From NCBI RefSeq assembly GCF_018137965.1, contig NZ_CP073100.1:1550001-1614000 (forward strand): a stretch of DNA of 64,000 nucleotides, written 5' to 3'. The notes beneath the pieces are model-generated. The model had not been told where the DNA came from, did not search any database, and was given only the letters and a program-made list of their open reading frames with translations. This document shows, one piece after another, positions 1 through 7,960 of the stretch. Source of the stretch: Luteolibacter ambystomatis (lineage in GTDB: Bacteria; Verrucomicrobiota; Verrucomicrobiia; Verrucomicrobiales; Akkermansiaceae). Every line of letters begins with the position of its first letter. Within the stretch, counting starts at the first letter, position 1. A program made the position numbers and the translations under genes.

Positions 1-313
1 CGGCATCGAGCACGCACAAGGCGGTGATGATCTTCTGGGTGCTGGCAACCTGGCGCGGGCTGTCCGCGTTCTTCGCGTAAAGCACGCGGCCGGAATCGGC
101 ATCGATCACGATGGCGCTCTCAGCGGCGATCGCCGGGGGGGCGGTCGGAGGAACGGAACCGAAGCTGTGGGGCTGCTCGACAATGACTGCCGGAGCCTGC
201 GGGGAGTTGGCGGTATTCCGGGAGGTGGAGCGGAGAGGGGGCGCGACGGCGCAGGCCGTCGGGAGAACGGAAAGCAAGAGCGCGGCGGAGCGGACGAGAA
301 GCGGGCGCGGCAT
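1..313 (-). CDS. D-alanyl-D-alanine carboxypeptidase (peptidase S11), N-terminal part only
   Basis: This gene runs off the left edge of the window; only about the first 104 residues are present. A hydrophobic N-terminus ending near a Cys (LLLSVLPTAC) suggests an exported, possibly lipid-anchored protein. A Pro/Ser-rich linker follows, then a segment that reads SAIVIDADSGRVLYAKN and continues to a STQK motif. STQK matches the catalytic SxxK of penicillin-binding-protein type D,D-carboxypeptidases, where Ser is the nucleophile acting on peptidoglycan stem peptides in the periplasm. The start at 313 is preferred because a TTGAAC-N17-AATCAT promoter lies just upstream; an in-frame ATG at 328 overlaps that -10 box. 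The gene is divergent from lexA. The missing SxN and KTG motifs would lie outside the window. Confidence 0.85.
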   Translation of the reverse strand, partial: MPRPLLVRSAALLLSVLPTACAVAPPLRSTSRNTANSPQAPAVIVEQPHSFGSVPPTAPPAIAAESAIVIDADSGRVLYAKNADSPRQVASTQKIITALCVLDA

Positions 314-371
314 GGGGGGGATGTGCATGATTGGGCGCGCCGCTTCAAGGTTCAATCCGGAGTCTTTCCGC

Positions 372-400
372 TTGCCGAATTAATTCCGGCATGGTTTGTT
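372..400 (+). promoter_or_regulatory. Candidate lexA promoter
   Basis: TTGCCG (372-377), a 17-bp spacer and TTTGTT (395-400) lie upstream of lexA. The -10 box overlaps the left half of the SOS box at 397-410, the usual geometry for repression by LexA. The -10 match is weak. Confidence 0.4.
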
Positions 401-410
401 CCAGTGAACA
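397..410. promoter_or_regulatory. LexA operator (SOS box), TGTTC-N4-GAACA
   Basis: Bases 397-410 read TGTTC CAGT GAACA, a perfect match to the palindrome reported for Verrucomicrobia LexA. It lies 15 bp before the lexA start and overlaps the putative -10 box, as expected for autorepression. A second perfect palindrome, GTGAACA-C-TGTTCAC (404-418), reuses the right half-site and adds a third TGTTC half-site immediately downstream. I found no other TGTTC-N4-GAACA site by eye elsewhere in the window. Confidence 0.85.
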
Positions 411-424
411 CTGTTCACAACGCC

Positions 425-1039
425 ATGTCGCAGGGACTCACATCACGCCAACGGGAAATCGTCGAGTATCTCAAGGACGCCCAGCGCCAGACCGGCGTGA
501 TGCCGTCCACCCGTGAGATCCAGCACTTCTTTGGCTTCTCCAGCCAGACCGCTGCCATGAGCCATCTGCGCGCGCTGGAAAAGAAGGGAATCATCCAGCG
601 TCTGCCCGGCAAGGCCCGTGCGGTGGTTTTTCCGGAGGATCTCGATCGCGAGGAAATCGTGGACATTCCGATTTACGGGGAAATCGCCGCCGGCATGTCC
701 CAGGACGCGGAACCGGAACGCCGCGGCTGCGTTTCCATCGACATCACCTCGCTCGGCATTCCGCGCAATGCCCGGACCTTCGCGCTGAAGGTGAGAGGGG
801 ATTCGATGATCGATGCGCACATCTGCAGCGGGGATACGGTGATCCTGGAATTCCGCGAGCCACGGAACAACGACATCGTCGCCGCGCTGATCGATGGCGA
901 GACGACGCTCAAACGTTACATCACCGACAAGGGCCGCCCGTTCCTGCGCGCGGAGAATGTGGATTTCCCGGATCTGATTCCGGCCCGCGAACTGATCATC
1001 CAGGGAGTGCTCGTTGCGTTGCTGCGTCAGGCGGCCTGA
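425..1039 (+). CDS. lexA: LexA SOS-response repressor (self-cleaving)
   Basis: The 204-residue protein has the LexA layout. An N-terminal winged helix-turn-helix (about 1-65) has its recognition region around SSQTAAMSHLRALEKKG. The C-terminal S24 peptidase domain has the Ala89-Gly90 cleavage site (EIAAG), nucleophile Ser127 (GDSM) and general base Lys163 (TLKRY). On RecA-stimulated self-cleavage such proteins derepress SOS genes. The ATG at 425 is chosen because it directly follows the SOS box and gives standard LexA length; the frame stays open upstream, but that part covers the operator. It is divergent from the D,D-carboxypeptidase gene and ends before a pair of REP-like hairpins and a terminator. 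Confidence 0.96.
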   Translation: MSQGLTSRQREIVEYLKDAQRQTGVMPSTREIQHFFGFSSQTAAMSHLRALEKKGIIQRLPGKARAVVFPEDLDREEIVDIPIYGEIAAGMSQDAEPERRGCVSIDITSLGIPRNARTFALKVRGDSMIDAHICSGDTVILEFREPRNNDIVAALIDGETTLKRYITDKGRPFLRAENVDFPDLIPARELIIQGVLVALLRQAA

Positions 1040-1052
1040 TAGGAGCCTGCGT

Positions 1053-1080
1053 GTAGCTGAAGTCGTGAGACTTCAGGCTG
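1053..1080 (+). repeat. REP-like GTAG-headed stem-loop, copy A
   Basis: GTAGC (1053-1057) is followed by a hairpin with TGAAGT (1058-1063) and ACTTCA (1070-1075) arms and a 6-nt loop, then GGCTG. It is about 80% identical to the inverted copy at 1163-1190. Both lie between the convergent ends of lexA and the PVC cytochrome gene. A GTAG head plus a short hairpin is the hallmark of REP elements mobilised by TnpA-REP (RAYT) transposases; no such transposase is in this window. Confidence 0.6.
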
Positions 1081-1162
1081 GGCAGATTCACCCTGATCCT
1101 GAAGCGTTGGTTTGGGTAGATCGAAGGCGGACTGGAATTACACGAAACTGCGTATCTCCGCT

Positions 1163-1190
1163 CAGCCCGAAGTCTTACGACTCCGGCTAC
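1163..1190 (-). repeat. REP-like GTAG-headed stem-loop, copy B (inverted)
   Basis: Read on the minus strand from 1190 this starts GTAGC and continues CGGAGTCGTAAGACTTCGGG, a hairpin with imperfect CGGAGT/ACTTCG arms. It mirrors copy A across an 82-bp spacer, forming a BIME-like pair between two convergent genes. Confidence 0.6.
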
Positions 1191-1200
1191 GTGGAAGAAC

Positions 1201-1236
1201 AAAGCCCGTCCTCCGGTTGGAGAACGGGCTTTTGGT
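1201..1236. terminator. Bidirectional Rho-independent terminator between lexA and the PVC cytochrome gene
   Basis: Perfect arms AAAGCCCGT (1201-1209) and ACGGGCTTT (1224-1232) flank a loop that can pair further (CTCC/GGAG). T-rich sequence follows on the plus strand and the A-run gives a T-run on the minus strand, so it can serve both convergent genes. Confidence 0.85.
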
Positions 1237-1257
1237 TTTCGAACTACTACGTCCGAC

Positions 1258-3567
1258 TTATTTCAGCGTGGCTTCCGTGTAAGGGCGGCCGACCTGGTCC
1301 TTGGTGGCGGCGCGGACCTTGGTGAACACCTCCGGCTTCACCTGCGCGGCGGTGTTCGTCCACTCGTGGCGGACGTAGGTGGCCACGTCGGCGAGCTTGG
1401 CATCGGTCATCGCGGGATTCGGATACAGCGCCGGCATTTCTCCAGCCGGAGTATAGGTCTCGCCGTTCACTGTCACCGGACCGCTGAGTCCGTGAAGCAG
1501 GATCTTGGCAAGGCGCTCCGGGCTGCCGGTGACATACTCGGACTTGTCGAGCGGCGGTCCGAGATTCGGCAGACCCTGGCCATCCGGACCGTGGCAGCCG
1601 AAGCAGGCGGCTTCACCCACATACATCGCCTTGCCGCGATTGAAGGACTCCAGATGCTCGCCGGTCAGTCCGGCACCGGAGACGGCCACAACCGGTCCCT
1701 TCAGGCCTTGATCCACCCATGCCAGGAACGTGGTGTCGGTGATCTTGCCTGCCGTGGCTTTCTTGAAGTCTTCAAGACGCCCCTTGAGACCCGAGTAGGC
1801 TGCGGCTTTCACCAGCGACTCCTTGCCGTCCTTCGAGACGAGGTCCGCCAATTTGGCGAAGGCTTCCGGAGTGCCCACGGGCCCCAATGCGCGGGCGAGA
1901 TAGATCTTCACCTCGTCATTGGCGGGCTGGAGTTTCACGATCCGGTCGGCCAGTTTCCTGAACTCGGCGTCCGGCAGTTTGGTCGAAACCCACAGCGCCG
2001 AGCAGACCACCTTCGGATCCTTCGATCCCAGGGCGCTTGCCACCGGAGCGGCGGTGAGCTTGCCGAGACCTTCCAAGGTCCACAGCGCGTTGATCGATCC
2101 GATCGGGAAGCCTTCGATGCTTGCAAGCTTCTCCAGCAAGGGCACCACCGAGGCATCGCCGCGTTCGATCAGGAGCCGCTGCGCCATGTCACGGTGCCAG
2201 CCGTTCTTGTGGACGAGCATTTTCACCAGCGCCTCGCCATCGAGCTTGGTGAGATCCGTGGCGGTTTCGAGCGGACCGCTTTTGTAGCGGACGCGGTAGA
2301 TGCGCCCCAGCCCATCTGCGGGCTTGTCCAGCAAACGGCTGGAGTATTGCTCACGCAGGTAGGTGGTCATGTAGGTCTTGTGCTGCAGAAGGCCGTGGTG
2401 CATGTCGAGCATCCATACGGTGCCATCCGGCGCGTTGTAGAGGTTGACCGGGCGGAAGCGCTCGTCGGTGGAGGCCAGCCACTCGGTCTTGCCGAAAGGA
2501 TGGCTGCCGCTGAGTCTGCCATTCGAGTCCGTGATCTGGATAGCCTTCACAAGGTTGGCGGAAGGCTCCGGAGACAAGCCGCGGCCATACCACTCCGCCG
2601 GGAAATTGGTGCCGCGGTAGATCACGGGACCGGAGGCGGCGGTGGCGTTGATGAGCTTGAAGGTTTTCGGGTCGAGCGTTTCCTCGTTGTAGCCGTTCGA
2701 TTTCGCGATGTAGCCGCGGTTTACGCCCGGGGTGACACGGATCGGCCAGGTGGCGTTCGGTCCGAGCTGGGTGAAGTCCTTCACCTTGAGGTTTACGCCC
2801 GGATTGCCGAGCAGCAGGTTCGGCGCGACCAGATTGCCCCACAGGAAGGTGGAGTTGTCGTTGTAGTAGAGGCGGCCGTAATCGTCGTGGGAGATGCCCC
2901 ATTGGCCGCGGTTTTCGGTGGTCTCTACGACCCACTTGCCATCGATACGGCGGACACGCTTGTCCGATTTGGCGTTGTAGAGCCAGTTGTCGAGGTTGCG
3001 GACGAGGCCGTTCGACTTGTGCTCGGGGTTGCCACCCTTGCCACCGGCGATCCAGTCCTTGGCCACTTCCTCGGGTTCACCCACGGATTTGAGACCGTCA
3101 CGCTTCACCCACAGCAGCCGGTAGTTGTCCACGAAGAGGACGCCGTCCGGGAACACCGCCACCGCGCGGGGCAGCAGCACCTTCTCCAGGAAGACGGTGC
3201 GCTTGTCCGCCTTGCCATCATGATTGGTGTCTTCCAGCACCACGATTCGGCCCATCGGCACATCCTCACCCTTGCCATCCAGATCCGGCATGTAGCCGAT
3301 CATTTCGCAGATCCAAGCGCGACCGGCGGGATCGAAATCCACGGCCACCGGCTCGACGATCATCGGCTCGCTGGCAAAGGGCTCGATCACGAAGCCCGGC
3401 GCGACCTGAAAGGCCTTCAGAGCCTCCTGGACCGGCAGGACCGGAGCTTTCGGCACCTGATCGAGGGGAATGATGGGCGACATGTTGTCGTGTCCCTTGC
3501 GGTTGCCTTGTTGGGCGAAGGCAAGAACGGGAACACAGAGGGCGGTGAGAACCAATCGGTTGGTCAT
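1258..3567 (-). CDS. PVC-type haem-binding (CxxCH) secreted dehydrogenase-like protein
   Basis: The 769-residue protein starts with a Sec signal peptide (MTNRLVLTALCVPVLAFAQQ). A beta-propeller of the membrane-bound-dehydrogenase/glucose-dehydrogenase-like type follows (FASEPMIVEPVAVDFDPAGR; WICEMIGY), then a HEAT-like helical region. A C-terminal cytochrome c domain carries CFGCH near residue 655 and a likely axial Met in GEMPALYPNPAM. These proteins are hallmarks of Planctomycetes and Verrucomicrobia; roles in sugar or polysaccharide oxidation are suspected but unproven, and no substrate can be assigned. The ATG at 3567 is chosen for the signal peptide; the frame is open to 3645. A TTGACA hexamer on the minus strand (3651-3656) may be a -35 box, but no good -10 pairs with it. 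Confidence 0.9.
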   Translation of the reverse strand: MTNRLVLTALCVPVLAFAQQGNRKGHDNMSPIIPLDQVPKAPVLPVQEALKAFQVAPGFVIEPFASEPMIVEPVAVDFDPAGRAWICEMIGYMPDLDGKGEDVPMGRIVVLEDTNHDGKADKRTVFLEKVLLPRAVAVFPDGVLFVDNYRLLWVKRDGLKSVGEPEEVAKDWIAGGKGGNPEHKSNGLVRNLDNWLYNAKSDKRVRRIDGKWVVETTENRGQWGISHDDYGRLYYNDNSTFLWGNLVAPNLLLGNPGVNLKVKDFTQLGPNATWPIRVTPGVNRGYIAKSNGYNEETLDPKTFKLINATAASGPVIYRGTNFPAEWYGRGLSPEPSANLVKAIQITDSNGRLSGSHPFGKTEWLASTDERFRPVNLYNAPDGTVWMLDMHHGLLQHKTYMTTYLREQYSSRLLDKPADGLGRIYRVRYKSGPLETATDLTKLDGEALVKMLVHKNGWHRDMAQRLLIERGDASVVPLLEKLASIEGFPIGSINALWTLEGLGKLTAAPVASALGSKDPKVVCSALWVSTKLPDAEFRKLADRIVKLQPANDEVKIYLARALGPVGTPEAFAKLADLVSKDGKESLVKAAAYSGLKGRLEDFKKATAGKITDTTFLAWVDQGLKGPVVAVSGAGLTGEHLESFNRGKAMYVGEAACFGCHGPDGQGLPNLGPPLDKSEYVTGSPERLAKILLHGLSGPVTVNGETYTPAGEMPALYPNPAMTDAKLADVATYVRHEWTNTAAQVKPEVFTKVRAATKDQVGRPYTEATLK

Positions 3568-3688
3568 GGACGTGCGGAAACGATGAAACGTGGAATACGC
3601 GGCAGCTATACGCCTGCACCGGGCAATCCTTTCCATAAGTTGCATGAAATTGTCAAATCCGGAACCTGCCGTTCTTGATTATGCCGGA

Positions 3689-4465
3689 TCAGCCGCGGAA
3701 GAAACGGCAAAAGTTCTCCGTGGTCCGCACTGCGATTCCGGGGCTATCCAGCCCCATGGCCGCAGCGAATCCTCTCGCGATGGCCGACAGATTAGCCGGG
3801 TGGTTGGCCCCTTCCAACGGGTGGGTAATGAAGGCATCCGGGGGCAGCATGTCCGGGGCGTCCGTCTCGATCAGGATGCGATCAGGAGGGAGTTGTCGGA
3901 ATGTCTCCACCACTTCCGCCTTCCGTGCTTGGAGAAAATAACCGGAGAACGAGAAGTAGGCACCCAGCGGAATCAATCGTCGTGCGGTTTCGATTGAGCC
4001 ATTGAACGAATGCATCAAAAAGCGTCGTGGAGGCTGCATCCGCCCGAACGATTCGAACAACGGCTGCCACGCCTTCAGGCAGTGGATCACCACCGGTCTG
4101 TCGAATTCGCGGGCAAGCCGCAACTGGGCTTCGAATACCGGCGACTGTACTGCGATGTCCGGTTCCTTCACCCAGCGGTCCAGACCACACTCGCCGATGG
4201 CCGCTCCGGGTGAACGGTCCAGCAGCGCGTGCAGACGGTCCTCCCATCCCGGTGCCGCCAGATGGGCCTTCCATGGATGGACGCCGTAGGCTGGAAGCAC
4301 GAAGTCCGGATGCTCCATAGCCAGGGCTTCAACCAGCGGCCAGTCATCCTCGCATGTCGCGTTGACCATGCAGGCGTCGATGCCGCTCGCACGCATCTCC
4401 GCGATCACCGGCGCCGGATCACCGAGACGCGGATCATGCAGATGATTGTGGGCATCGATGAACAT
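3689..4465 (-). CDS. TatD family metal-dependent hydrolase/DNase
   Basis: The 258-residue protein has the TatD amidohydrolase metal set in order: HNHLH near the N-terminus, GECGLD, VIHCLKA, LMHSFNG and IETDAPDM. TatD proteins are cytoplasmic TIM-barrel 3'-exonucleases or deoxyribonucleases; the exact substrate is not predictable. The ATG at 4465 gives the canonical MFIDAHNH start. It lies 111 bp past the ridA-like gene on the same strand, but a strong terminator separates them, so it probably has its own promoter. One of several TatD paralogues is usual in bacteria. Confidence 0.92.
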   Translation of the reverse strand: MFIDAHNHLHDPRLGDPAPVIAEMRASGIDACMVNATCEDDWPLVEALAMEHPDFVLPAYGVHPWKAHLAAPGWEDRLHALLDRSPGAAIGECGLDRWVKEPDIAVQSPVFEAQLRLAREFDRPVVIHCLKAWQPLFESFGRMQPPRRFLMHSFNGSIETARRLIPLGAYFSFSGYFLQARKAEVVETFRQLPPDRILIETDAPDMLPPDAFITHPLEGANHPANLSAIARGFAAAMGLDSPGIAVRTTENFCRFFRG

Positions 4466-4518
4466 CGTGGATGATGAGCAGTCTGGACTCCTTTCCCGTG
4501 GAATCCAACGCCCATGAC

Positions 4519-4553
4519 AAAAAAGAAGCCGGAACCTTCCGGGTTCCGGCTTC
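4519..4553 (-). terminator. Rho-independent terminator of the M23/RidA operon
   Basis: Arms GAAGCCGGAACC (4525-4536) and GGTTCCGGCTTC (4542-4553) form a perfect 12-bp stem. On the minus strand it is followed by a run of six T. It sits 24 bp beyond the stop of the ridA-like gene. Confidence 0.9.
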
Positions 4554-4576
4554 CGCTTCAAAAGCGAATGAGGAGT

Positions 4577-5041
4577 TCAGTCCTCAACCTCAACAATGAG
4601 GTTGATCTCCACGGCCACATTCAGTGGCAGCGCGCTGACACCGAGGGCGGTGCGGGAGTGTTTGCCGCGGTCGCCGAAGATTTCGACAAGAAGCTCGGAC
4701 GCGCCATTCACCACCTTCGGATGATCATAGAAGTCCGGAGCGGAGCTGACGAAACCATTGAGAGTGACGATGCGCTTCACCTTGTCCAGCGAACCGATCT
4801 CATCACGGATGATGGCGATGCGGTTGAGGATGATGATGCGTGCGCCTTCATAGGCTTCCTCGATGGAAACCTGCCCCGGCACCTGGCCGATGATCTTGCG
4901 GTCGCCATCAATGGGCAGACCACCGGAGAGGAACAGGAGATTGCCGGTGCGGACGCAGTTCACATACGCGGCGATGGGGGCGGGGACGGACGGCAGCTTG
5001 AGGCCGAGGGACTCGATCTTGGCGAGGGTGTTGTCAGACAT
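4577..5041 (-). CDS. RidA/YjgF family protein (longer, about 150-residue subgroup)
   Basis: The 154-residue protein matches the RidA fold. FLSGGLP lies near residue 40, and Arg130 in HSRTALGVSALPLNVAVEI aligns with the arginine that binds imine/enamine substrates in RidA. RidA proteins hydrolyse reactive enamines/imines from PLP enzymes; this longer subgroup is less well characterised. It starts 12 bp after the M23 peptidase stop on the same strand, so the two are likely co-transcribed, and it is followed by a strong terminator. No functional link to the peptidase is known. Confidence 0.88.
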   Translation of the reverse strand: MSDNTLAKIESLGLKLPSVPAPIAAYVNCVRTGNLLFLSGGLPIDGDRKIIGQVPGQVSIEEAYEGARIIILNRIAIIRDEIGSLDKVKRIVTLNGFVSSAPDFYDHPKVVNGASELLVEIFGDRGKHSRTALGVSALPLNVAVEINLIVEVED

Positions 5042-5053
5042 GGTTACGGAAAA

Positions 5054-6172
5054 TCAGTTGGGCTTGGGCTTCGGCTTCAACGGTTTGACGACGACAGGTT
5101 TCTCCGTCTTCTCCTTGTCGGTTTTCTCCGGCGGAGCGACCGGGAAGTCATCGCTGATCAGGGCGACAAGCTGCTTGCCGCCGATGCTGAGCGAGCCGGT
5201 GCCATTGTCTCCTTTCACCAGACCACGGGTGAGATACTGGTGGGGCACGGACGCATTCTTGAGATAGGTGATGGTGGGGCCGCTGACGATGCGTTCACTG
5301 GCATTGAAGGCCACGGGCTGGCCGGTGGCGCTGAACGAGATCTCCCAGGACTTCGCCTTGTCCGCATCGCCATGGAGCATCCAGTTGTAGCGGCGTGCGA
5401 ATTCCGGGATGATGCCCTTCGAGGGCACGGTCACCTTGAAGTGTACCGGTGTGGACGCGACGAAGGCATTGAAGGTGAGTCCGGGGTTGGAGCGCCGCTC
5501 GATGAAGAACCGGGCGGCATCCACGCCGGTGAAGTTCTGGCCGTTGAAATTGCCGTGGGCGTTCTTCGCTCCGCCGATCGCCTTGTTCCAATCGTCGTAA
5601 CGGTCGGAGATTTTCAACACGATCTCGAGGTGGACATGGGCACGGGTGCGGTCGATGCCCGCGCCGGTGAATCCCATCTTGCCGAGCGGGCCGCCGCATT
5701 TCACCGGATCACCCGGCTTGCAGGTGATCTCGGAAAGGTGGGCGTAGATGGAGTAAACGGCGGTGTTGTCCCAGTTGTGCTCCACCACGACATACTTGCC
5801 GTAGTTGCTGGCGCCGGCCACCGGGCTGACATAGGCCACGGTGCCGTCCGAGATGCTGTTCACGATGTCGAGCGGGTTGCCCGCCTTGTCGCGCTCCATC
5901 GGGCAGATGTCGATGCCCTCGTGGAACTTGCACATCACGACCTCGCCATTGATGCGGGCCGGATTCCGGACGAAGCCGTAGCCGCCGCCTTCCCAGGCCT
6001 TCGTCTTCTGGCCTTCGAAGTCGCGGTCGATGTACATGTAGAATTTGTCCAACTGTCCCTTGTAGAGAAAGTCGTTCGCCGTGGGCAGGCGGATGTCTTC
6101 GCCGCCCGCGTTCAAGAGGGCGGAAGACAGGAAGAGGGCGGAGACGATGCGGCGGAGGAACATGGCCGTCAT
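5054..6172 (-). CDS. M23 (LytM) family metallopeptidase, secreted
   Basis: The 372-residue protein has a signal peptide (LFLSSALLNAGG), then a LytM zinc-peptidase core. His84/Asp88 (HEGID), His145 (YAHL) and the HxH pair His179/His181 (HVHLEI) give the full metal and catalytic set, so it is likely an active peptidoglycan endopeptidase. About 190 residues follow the peptidase core, ending in a Lys/Pro-rich tail (KPLKPKPKPN). Its ATG overlaps the TGA of the upstream gene by 4 bp (ATGA), which implies translational coupling. ATG 6163 is an alternative start. Confidence 0.9.
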   Translation of the reverse strand: MTAMFLRRIVSALFLSSALLNAGGEDIRLPTANDFLYKGQLDKFYMYIDRDFEGQKTKAWEGGGYGFVRNPARINGEVVMCKFHEGIDICPMERDKAGNPLDIVNSISDGTVAYVSPVAGASNYGKYVVVEHNWDNTAVYSIYAHLSEITCKPGDPVKCGGPLGKMGFTGAGIDRTRAHVHLEIVLKISDRYDDWNKAIGGAKNAHGNFNGQNFTGVDAARFFIERRSNPGLTFNAFVASTPVHFKVTVPSKGIIPEFARRYNWMLHGDADKAKSWEISFSATGQPVAFNASERIVSGPTITYLKNASVPHQYLTRGLVKGDNGTGSLSIGGKQLVALISDDFPVAPPEKTDKEKTEKPVVVKPLKPKPKPN

Positions 6173-6669
6173 TGCTTCTTGTCCTTATCCTTGTCTTTGC
6201 CCTTGCCGCTGCGCGGCACGAGCTTGTCCAGTTCCTGGATCTCCAGAGCATTCGTGCCCTTCCAGATGACCAGCTTGCCATCGGTGATCTGCTTGTCGAT
6301 CAAGGCGGCATCCACCGGGCGGCCGTTGATCATCGCGAGAAGGTAACGGTCCGGATTGGTGGCGGTGATCGCGGCGAGGCGGGTGGCGGCGTTACCCTTC
6401 AGGGTGATGAGGAGGCCGTAGCTGCCATCGTTCGCCTGGAATGCGGCGAAGTCCTGGATGTCGCGCACGGTGAAGTCCGACAGGCGGCGGAAGATCCGCT
6501 GGCGTCCGCCCACGGGCGCCTGGAAGATCATCTTGGGATTGTCGTTGTTATCGGCCTCGATGTGGAAGGTCACGGTGACCTTGTCCTCCTTCTTCCCGCC
6601 GGCCAGAGCCGGGACGCACAGGAAGCCGAAGGTGGCCGAAAGGGTCAGGGCGAACAATCTGCGGTTCAT
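6169..6669 (-). CDS. Secreted protein with a SecD P1-head-like domain, function unknown
   Basis: The 166-residue protein has a signal peptide ending at LCVPALAGG and a charged Lys/Asp tail (GKGKDKDKDKKQ). The middle (about 80-150) has the pattern of the SecD/SecDF P1 head subdomain. It has an LLITLKGNAATRLAAIT-like helix, then RYLLAMINGRPVDAALID, then an ITDGKLVIWKG turn. In SecD that domain lies outside the membrane and helps pull preproteins out, but here there are no SecD transmembrane helices. The stop overlaps the start of the M23 peptidase gene, so the two products may act together at the cell wall. The domain match is by eye. Confidence 0.6.
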   Translation of the reverse strand: MNRRLFALTLSATFGFLCVPALAGGKKEDKVTVTFHIEADNNDNPKMIFQAPVGGRQRIFRRLSDFTVRDIQDFAAFQANDGSYGLLITLKGNAATRLAAITATNPDRYLLAMINGRPVDAALIDKQITDGKLVIWKGTNALEIQELDKLVPRSGKGKDKDKDKKQ

Positions 6670-6749
6670 ACGTGTGGCGGGGATTGGAGCGGGGAAACCA
6701 TCCGCCCGGAAGCAAAAAGACAGCCTCCGCTTCCGTGGCCAGCCACGAA

Positions 6750-6781
6750 AAAGCCGGAACCCCTCGCGGAGTTCCGGCTTT
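6750..6781 (-). terminator. Rho-independent terminator after transaldolase
   Basis: Arms AAAGCCGGAAC (6750-6760) and GTTCCGGCTTT (6771-6781) form an 11-bp stem with a GC-rich loop; T-rich sequence follows on the minus strand. It lies 24 bp past the tal stop. Confidence 0.88.
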
Positions 6782-6805
6782 GGAAAATCAAACCGTGCGG
6801 ACGGT

Positions 6806-7768
6806 TCAGCCGATGATGTCGTTCACCAGCTTCTCCAGCTTCACGATGTCCGCGGCGAAGCCACGGATGCCCTGGGCCGTTTTTTCGGTGGCCATGGCGT
6901 CTTCATTGAAGGAGTAGCGGAAGCTCTTCTCATCGAAGGAAACCTTCTTGAGATCGGCGGAAGCGGCGGCCTCTGCGGTCAGGCGGCGCTCGATCGGCTC
7001 GGTGGAAGCCTGGAGTTCGCCGAGCAAGCCCGGGCTGATGGTGAGGAGGTCGCAGCCGGCGAGGGAAAGGATCTCACCCTTGTTGCGGAAGGAGGCACCC
7101 ATGATCTCGGTCTTGTAGCCGAACTTCTTGTAGTAGGTGTAGATCTGCTTCACCGAGATCACGCCCGGGTCCGCGTCGCCTTCGTAGGTCTGGCCGGTGG
7201 AGGCCTTGAACCAGTCGAGGATGCGGCCGACGAAGGGTGAGATGAGCTGCACGCCCGCCTCGGCGCAGGCCACGGCCTGGGCGAAGGAGAACAACAGGGT
7301 CAGGTTGCAGTGGATGCCTTCCTTTTCGAGGATTTCGGCAGCCTTGATGCCTTCCCAGGTGGAGGCGATCTTGATGAGCACGCGGTCCTTGGAGATGCCT
7401 TCCTTGGCGTAGGCGGCGATCAGTTCGCGGGCCTTCGCGACGGTGGCTTCGGTATCGAAGGACAAGCGGGCATCCACCTCGGTGGAAACGCGGCCCGGCA
7501 CGATCTTGAGGATCTCAAGGCCGAAGAGGATGAGGATGCGGTCGAGCACGGCCTCGGTGAGCGCTTCACCGGTGAGGGAACCGCCCTTCAGTTCGGAAAC
7601 GGCCTGCTCCACAAGGTGGCGGTATTCCGGCTTGGCGGCAGCCTGGAGGATGAGCGACGGATTCGTCGTGGCATCGCGCGGCTGGTAAGCCTTCATCGAT
7701 TCGAAATCGCCGGTGTCGGCGACGACGGTGGTGAACTCCTTGAGTTGATCCAGTTGAGTAGCGCTCAT
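6806..7768 (-). CDS. tal: Transaldolase
   Basis: The 320-residue protein is a full-length classical (TalB-type) transaldolase, the non-oxidative pentose phosphate enzyme that moves dihydroxyacetone from sedoheptulose 7-phosphate to glyceraldehyde 3-phosphate. ATTNPSLI marks the first family signature, and Lys133 in [11 protein letters not shown] is the Schiff-base lysine. The C-terminus ([17 protein letters not shown]) is intact. ATG 7768 gives the usual start; the frame is open upstream without homology. It is monocistronic by position: a terminator downstream and a divergent pseudopilin gene upstream. Confidence 0.96.
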   Translation of the reverse strand: MSATQLDQLKEFTTVVADTGDFESMKAYQPRDATTNPSLILQAAAKPEYRHLVEQAVSELKGGSLTGEALTEAVLDRILILFGLEILKIVPGRVSTEVDARLSFDTEATVAKARELIAAYAKEGISKDRVLIKIASTWEGIKAAEILEKEGIHCNLTLLFSFAQAVACAEAGVQLISPFVGRILDWFKASTGQTYEGDADPGVISVKQIYTYYKKFGYKTEIMGASFRNKGEILSLAGCDLLTISPGLLGELQASTEPIERRLTAEAAASADLKKVSFDEKSFRYSFNEDAMATEKTAQGIRGFAADIVKLEKLVNDIIG

Positions 7769-7925
7769 GGCGGGGCCGAAGTAGGGGCAAACGCCGGGTC
7801 TGGCGAGCCCAAAAGGAGTTGCACGCGATTCGTTGCACTCATGGCTGCCAGCAGTCCGCCATGTGGATTCCCCGATCGCGCCCCTGATCGTGCGGACAGC
7901 TTCATAAACCAGCCGGTCCGGGGAA

Positions 7926-7954
7926 TGGACAAACGCAAAAACGCGGCCTAGCTT
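7926..7954 (+). promoter_or_regulatory. Promoter of the pseudopilin gene, leaderless layout
   Basis: TGGACA (7926-7931), a 17-bp spacer and TAGCTT (7949-7954) end 6 nt before the ATG at 7961, so transcription would begin at or next to the start codon. No Shine-Dalgarno sequence is present. Confidence 0.55.
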
Positions 7955-7960
7955 TGCGGA

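Noticed and set aside
1366-3678. Long plus-strand open frame opposite the PVC cytochrome gene
   Set aside because: The minus strand encodes a complete CxxCH protein with signal peptide; the plus-strand product has no recognisable domain.
4514-6346. Long plus-strand open frame opposite the M23/RidA operon
   Set aside because: Its product is Gly/Ala/Val-rich without domains and it crosses the ridA terminator; the minus-strand genes have full motifs.
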